Assembly: GCF_030815095.1 (NCBI RefSeq)
Contig: NZ_JAUSWF010000001.1
Span: 186,001 to 250,000 of the forward strand
Source: Aedoeadaptatus ivorii
GTDB taxonomy: Bacteria > Bacillota > Clostridia > Tissierellales > Peptoniphilaceae
Direction: 5' to 3'
DNA length: 64,000 nt
The position numbers and the translations under genes were made by a program. Each line of letters starts with the position of its first letter. The stretch's first letter is position 1. This document shows, piece by piece, positions 60,000 through 64,000 of the stretch. The notes under the pieces are model-generated. The model worked only from the letters and a program-made list of their open reading frames with translations, ran no database searches and was not told where the DNA came from.

Positions 60000-62360
60000 A
60001 TGTCGAACAAAAGAGTATATACCGTAGCGAAAGAGATCGGTATGGCGAGTAAGGATTTAATGGACGTCTTAAAGCAGGCGGGCATGTCCGTAAAAAGTCA
60101 TATGAGCACTCTGTCGGAAGAAGAACAAAAGCAGCTGTATGATTTTATTCGCCGGGCGCAAAACGCCCAGGAAGAAGCGCGGACTGCGGCCAATGTGGCG
60201 GAAGAGAATCGAGTCGAACCCGAAAAGCAAGCCGAAAAGCCGTCTCGCGCTTCAAAACATGGGAATGTAACATCGGACAAGGCAGAACAAGAAAAAGACG
60301 AAGAACTATCCGAGCCGAAACAAGAAAAGCGCGAAAAGAAATCCGAGTCGCCGAAGAAAGACGGTTCTAAGGAGAAAAAGACGAAGAAAAAAGATGTTTC
60401 TCGTCCGAATCTCCACACTCGAAGCGATGACGACGAAGAGAGAGAAGAAAAGAAATCGCGCAAACGCGACGGCGGAAAGAAGAAACATAAACAGCGGGAT
60501 CAGGAGCCTCAAGAATTCGATAAGCCCAAGCATCCCAAAAAGAAATCGCGCAGCCAAAAGCGCAAGGAACGACAAGCGCGAGAAATGGAGAAAGGGGATC
60601 AGGCCATTAAGATTAAAGCACCGCTTACGGTTAAAGAATTTTCGGAATCCATCGGGGTCAATATTGCCCAGGTGATTACGAAGCTGATCGGCTTGGGCAT
60701 TATGGCGACGCAAAACGAATCGATCGACGAAGACGTAATCGCGATTCTCGCCGACGAATTCGGCAAAGAAGTCGAATTTATTTCCGAAGAGGATTCCGAC
60801 ATCGAAGAATTATATGGCCTGGATCCGGAAGATCCCGAGGAATCTTTGAAAAAGCGTCCGCCGGTGGTTACCGTTATGGGCCACGTCGACCACGGCAAGA
60901 CGTCGATTCTGGACGTCATCAAAAAGAGCCATGTTACCGCTTCTGAAGCCGGCGGCATTACTCAGCATATCGGGGCTTACCAGGTCTCCGTGCATGGAGA
61001 AAACATCACCTTTTTGGACACACCGGGCCACGAGGCCTTTACCGCCATGCGCTCCAGAGGGGCATCGGTTACCGATATCGCGATCCTCGTAGTGGCGGCT
61101 GACGACGGCGTTATGCCGCAGACCGTCGAGGCAATTCACCACGCCAAGGCGGCAGAAGTCCCCATTATCGTCGCCATCAACAAGATCGACCGCGAAGGCG
61201 CCAATCCCGATCGCGTGCGCCAGGAACTGGCCGAAGAAGGTTTGGTCTCTGAAGACTGGGGCGGCGATACGATTATGGTCGAAGTCTCGGCCAAGACCAA
61301 AGAAGGCATTCCCGATCTATTGGATATGGTCCTATTGGTCGCAGAAGTACAGGAACTAAAGGCCAATCCCGATCGGCTCGCCGTCGGTACGGTGGTTGAA
61401 GCACGCCTCGACAAGGGAAAGGGACCCATGGCGACCATACTCGTACAAAAAGGGACCCTTACCGCGGACAGCTTTATCGTTTCGGGAACCAGCCACGGCC
61501 ATATTCGCGCCATGACCGACGATAAGAAAAAGCGCCTGAAAAAGGCGGGTCCGTCTACCCCCGTCGTGATTCTCGGGCTGGACGATGTCCCCAATGCCGG
61601 GGATACGGTCTATGCCGTCAAGGACGAAAAGACCGCCAAGGAAATCGCAAGCCGCAACATTGCCGCATTACGGGAAGAAAAACTGGCGACCAAAAACAAG
61701 ATTTCTATGAGCAATCTCTTCGAAAAAATCAAAGAAGGGGAACTCAAGGATCTGAACCTGATCGTCAAGGCGGACGTCAAAGGAACGGTAGAGGCGATCA
61801 ACCAGTCTCTGCTCAAACTGAACGAAAACGACGAGGTCAAGGTCAATATCATCCACTCCGGCGCCGGCGGCATCAACGAGAGCGATATCAACCTCGCCTC
61901 GGCTTCCAATGCCCTGGTCATCGGATTTAATGTACGGCCCAATATCAATGCGATCGAACTCGCCAAACAAGAAGAAGTCGACGTTCGCACTTATCGCGTC
62001 ATCTACGACATTATCAACGATGTAAAGGGTGCCGTAAGCGGCATGCTCACCCCCGATATCGAAGAGGAAGTGTTGGGTCGCTGCGAAGTGAGAGACACCT
62101 TTAAACTTCCGAACAACAACATCGTCGCGGGGATCTATGTCTTGAAGGGAAAAATCGTCCGCAACGGCATGGTGAAAGTACTGCGCGACGATATCGTCAT
62201 CCACGAAGGCCCGATTGCTTCCCTGAAGCGATTCAAAGACGATGCCAAAGAAATCGCCCAAGGCTACGAAGGCGGTCTTATGGTGGAAAACTTCAACGAC
62301 ATCCAGGTCAAGGACTTATTGGAATGTTATATTGAAAAGGAAATTAAGAAGGAATTATAG
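60000..62360 (+). CDS. infB: Translation initiation factor IF-2
   Basis: IF-2 places fMet-tRNA on the 30S subunit. The 786-residue protein has the N-terminal IF2N domain (YTVAKEIGMASKDLMDVL), a highly charged Lys/Glu-rich linker (about 65-200), a second IF2N-like helix set, and a GTPase domain with G1 GHVDHGKT (294-301), G3 DTPGHE and G4 NKID, then domains II-IV. TAGGAGGTG precedes the ATG. Confidence 0.98.
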   Translation: MSNKRVYTVAKEIGMASKDLMDVLKQAGMSVKSHMSTLSEEEQKQLYDFIRRAQNAQEEARTAANVAEENRVEPEKQAEKPSRASKHGNVTSDKAEQEKDEELSEPKQEKREKKSESPKKDGSKEKKTKKKDVSRPNLHTRSDDDEEREEKKSRKRDGGKKKHKQRDQEPQEFDKPKHPKKKSRSQKRKERQAREMEKGDQAIKIKAPLTVKEFSESIGVNIAQVITKLIGLGIMATQNESIDEDVIAILADEFGKEVEFISEEDSDIEELYGLDPEDPEESLKKRPPVVTVMGHVDHGKTSILDVIKKSHVTASEAGGITQHIGAYQVSVHGENITFLDTPGHEAFTAMRSRGASVTDIAILVVAADDGVMPQTVEAIHHAKAAEVPIIVAINKIDREGANPDRVRQELAEEGLVSEDWGGDTIMVEVSAKTKEGIPDLLDMVLLVAEVQELKANPDRLAVGTVVEARLDKGKGPMATILVQKGTLTADSFIVSGTSHGHIRAMTDDKKKRLKKAGPSTPVVILGLDDVPNAGDTVYAVKDEKTAKEIASRNIAALREEKLATKNKISMSNLFEKIKEGELKDLNLIVKADVKGTVEAINQSLLKLNENDEVKVNIIHSGAGGINESDINLASASNALVIGFNVRPNINAIELAKQEEVDVRTYRVIYDIINDVKGAVSGMLTPDIEEEVLGRCEVRDTFKLPNNNIVAGIYVLKGKIVRNGMVKVLRDDIVIHEGPIASLKRFKDDAKEIAQGYEGGLMVENFNDIQVKDLLECYIEKEIKKEL

Positions 62361-62362
62361 AT

Positions 62363-62713
62363 ATGAATAACAAGAGGATCCACAGAATATCTGAAGAAAT
62401 CAAACGAGAACTCTCCGATATTATTCAAAACAAGTTAAAGGATCCGAGAATCCCGCCTTTAACCAGCGTCTCCTTTGTATCGGTTACCGGAGACTTGTCC
62501 TATGCGACCGTAGGCATTTCCGTTTTCGGAGATGATCAGGCGAAAGAAGACGCGCTCGAGGGACTAAAGAGCGCCAAGGGATTTATGAAAAAGGAATTGG
62601 GACGCAATATGAAGCTGCGGGCCATGCCCGAATTGCTGCTCGAACTGGACGACAGCATCGAAAAGGGGATCGAACTGCAGCAGCAAATCGACGCCCTTAA
62701 AGATTCGGAGTAG
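62363..62713 (+). CDS. rbfA: Ribosome-binding factor A
   Basis: RbfA assists maturation of the 16S rRNA 5' end. The 116-residue protein has the KH-like fold with RISEEIKRELSDIIQN at the start, DPRIPPLTSVSFV and the closing RAMPELLLELDDSIEKG. It starts two bases after the infB stop with AAGGAATT upstream. Confidence 0.97.
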   Translation: MNNKRIHRISEEIKRELSDIIQNKLKDPRIPPLTSVSFVSVTGDLSYATVGISVFGDDQAKEDALEGLKSAKGFMKKELGRNMKLRAMPELLLELDDSIEKGIELQQQIDALKDSE

Positions 62714-62716
62714 TCT

Positions 62717-63691
62717 ATGGAACAGACGCAATTTGCAGAAATTCTGCGCCAAAAAATTGACGAGACCGATCGGATCGCCATACTGTCTCATACCAGCCCC
62801 GACGGGGACAATTTGGGCAGCTTACACGCGCTCTACGGCCATTTGAAAAATGCAGGAAAAGACGTCGTCTATTTGGGAAACGATACGGTGCCCTCGAACT
62901 TGCAGTTCTTATCGTCGGTGGAGGCGCGGGTTCCGGTCGATACCGTCGATGAGGACTTTCCCTTATTGATCGCGTTGGATTCTTCCGACGAAGATCGCTT
63001 CGGAAAAACGGCAAAAGCATTATTTCTGCGAGCAACATATTGTGTGAACATCGATCACCATTTCAGCAACACCCAATATGCGGATTTAAACTTCGTCGAT
63101 GCCGATGCCACATCCACCGGAGAAGTTTTGTTCCGAATTTTAGAAGCGATGGGCGCAGAGATCACGCCGAGTATGGCGACGGGGCTGTATACGGCATTTT
63201 CGACGGATACGGGAAGTTTTCAATACGACAGCGTGACGGGCGATACCCACCGCATGGTGGCAAAACTCTACGATTACGGCTGCGATCACTATACAATGGT
63301 CAAAAACTTCTACCAATCCGAATCGCCGAATAAACTATCCCTCGTCACCGCCGTGCTTTCGAAGATTCGCTATTATTTCGACGGTCGCGTCGCCGTCTCC
63401 GATGCATCCCTCGAGGGTTTTGAACGCACCGGTGCCAAATCCGACGATACCGAGGGCATCGTCGAAAAAATCCGCAATGTAGACGGGGTAGAGCTCGCCG
63501 TATTTCTCAAAGAGAAGGAAGACGAGATCAAATTGTCTTTTCGCTCCAAATCCGAAACGGACTGTACGAAAATCGCCGAGGCCTTCGGCGGCGGCGGGCA
63601 TATTCGCGCAAGCGGCGCCACCACGCATGGATCTTTGGAAGCCGTTGAGAAAAAGCTTCTCGAGGTCTTAGATGAAACATTCGGAAAATAA
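62717..63691 (+). CDS. nrnA: DHH/DHHA1 phosphoesterase, bifunctional oligoribonuclease/PAP phosphatase NrnA
   Basis: NrnA degrades nano-RNAs and pAp. The 324-residue protein has DHH-family motifs HTSPDGDNLGS (near 25), ALDSSDEDR, NIDHHFSN (near 116) and TDTGSF, then the DHHA1 domain ending GGGGHIRASGA. It begins three bases after rbfA and its 3' end overlaps truB by 20 bp, matching the Bacillus rbfA-ytqI/nrnA-truB type order. Confidence 0.93.
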   Translation: MEQTQFAEILRQKIDETDRIAILSHTSPDGDNLGSLHALYGHLKNAGKDVVYLGNDTVPSNLQFLSSVEARVPVDTVDEDFPLLIALDSSDEDRFGKTAKALFLRATYCVNIDHHFSNTQYADLNFVDADATSTGEVLFRILEAMGAEITPSMATGLYTAFSTDTGSFQYDSVTGDTHRMVAKLYDYGCDHYTMVKNFYQSESPNKLSLVTAVLSKIRYYFDGRVAVSDASLEGFERTGAKSDDTEGIVEKIRNVDGVELAVFLKEKEDEIKLSFRSKSETDCTKIAEAFGGGGHIRASGATTHGSLEAVEKKLLEVLDETFGK

Positions 63692-64000
63692 GTCGGCGAT
63701 CGGCATCGTGGCCGTCGACAAACCCGCGGGTTGGACCTCTCACGATGTAGTGGCAAAATTGCGCCGCCTCTACCATACGAAACAGGTGGGGCATACCGGC
63801 ACGTTGGATCCGATGGCAACCGGTCTTTTGCCGGTCTGTGTCGGCAAGGCGACCAAGCTCGTAGAGTATATCGCCAGGGACCGAAAGACTTACCTTGCAA
63901 AGGCGGTTTCTGGAATCCGAACCGACACCGGTGATACGACGGGAATAGTCTATGCCAAGAGCGATCTCCCCGTTCCGGACGATCTGGCGGAAATCCTCGC
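63672..64000 (+). CDS. truB: tRNA pseudouridine-55 synthase TruB (N-terminal part)
   Basis: This gene runs off the right edge. ATG 63672 has GAGG (63662-63665) six bases upstream and opens a frame with no stop to base 64000, about 109 residues. The frame contains GIVAVDKPAGWTSHDVV near the start and the catalytic segment VGHTGTLDPMATGLLP with its Asp, then the RKTYLAKAVSGIRTDTGD strand, all diagnostic of TruB. It overlaps nrnA by 20 bp. Confidence 0.95.
   Translation, partial: MKHSENKSAIGIVAVDKPAGWTSHDVVAKLRRLYHTKQVGHTGTLDPMATGLLPVCVGKATKLVEYIARDRKTYLAKAVSGIRTDTGDTTGIVYAKSDLPVPDDLAEIL

Noticed and set aside
1..64000. CRISPR arrays, insertion sequences, phage genes, tRNA or rRNA genes, attachment sites
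   Set aside because: No repeated spacer-like arrays, transposase motifs, integrases, CCA-ended cloverleaf sequences or rRNA signatures were seen. Gaps between genes are too short to hide them.

Overview
This 64 kb window is a dense run of core chromosomal genes, roughly half GC by eye, from a low-branching Gram-positive (Firmicutes/Bacillota) anaerobe. The gene order (fmt, rsmB, rlmN, prpC, prkC, rsgA, rpe, thiN, with rpmB divergent; and rpsB, tsf, pyrH, frr, uppS, cdsA, rseP, ispG, polC, rimP, nusA, rnpM, infB, rbfA, nrnA, truB) is the classic Firmicute backbone. A PolC-type replicase, an IspH-ribosomal protein S1 fusion, formate-tetrahydrofolate ligase and a short EF-Ts point to the clostridial/Tissierellia side. 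My best guess is an asporogenous anaerobic coccus such as a Peptoniphilaceae member, at low certainty because no rRNA or species marker is present. I saw no tRNA, rRNA, CRISPR array, insertion sequence, prophage or attachment site. No intergenic gap exceeds about 190 bp.

Layout: 1-12192 is one tightly packed plus-strand cluster (tlyA end, recN, Nudix hydrolase, nucleoside phosphorylases, M50 protease, scpAB, rluB, mnmM, flavoprotein, cmk, plsC, ispH-rpsA) closed by a terminator. 12245-14794 is the c-di-AMP module (DUF5317, cdaA, cdaR). guaB stands alone. purE, fhs and yerC follow, converging on rqcH (minus). 20859-35404 carries yicC, gmk, rpoZ, coaBC, priA, def, fmt, a membrane zinc peptidase, rsmB, rlmN, prpC, prkC, rsgA, rpe and thiN. 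Minus-strand dehydrogenase and rpmB genes lie before asp23, fakA, recG, rsmD, coaD and a coiled-coil gene. tmcAL (minus) diverges from ackA. yceD-rpmF converge on an M29 aminopeptidase (minus). 47166-64000 is the translation, isoprenoid, lipid and replication block ending in truB, which is cut by the window edge.

Functionally the window mixes translation (S1, S2, L28, L32, EF-Ts, IF-2, RRF, RimP, RbfA, RsgA, Def, Fmt, RqcH, rRNA and tRNA modification), nucleotide supply and salvage (punA, pdp, cmk, gmk, pyrH, guaB), isoprenoid and lipid synthesis (ispH, ispG, uppS, cdsA, plsC, fakA), CoA synthesis (coaBC, coaD), DNA metabolism (recN, scpAB, priA, recG, polC) and signalling (cdaA/cdaR, prpC/prkC).

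I found no convincing new multi-gene system. The observations most worth a second look are regulatory: an internal promoter and ribosome-binding site inside the ispH-rpsA fusion; a promoter followed at once by a terminator ahead of rimP-nusA; and five intrinsic terminators placed directly against the next gene's ribosome-binding site with no room for a new promoter. Beyond that there are local gene absences (dxr, remA, glmM, ylxQ) and a PolC whose PHP domain has lost expected metal-binding histidines.
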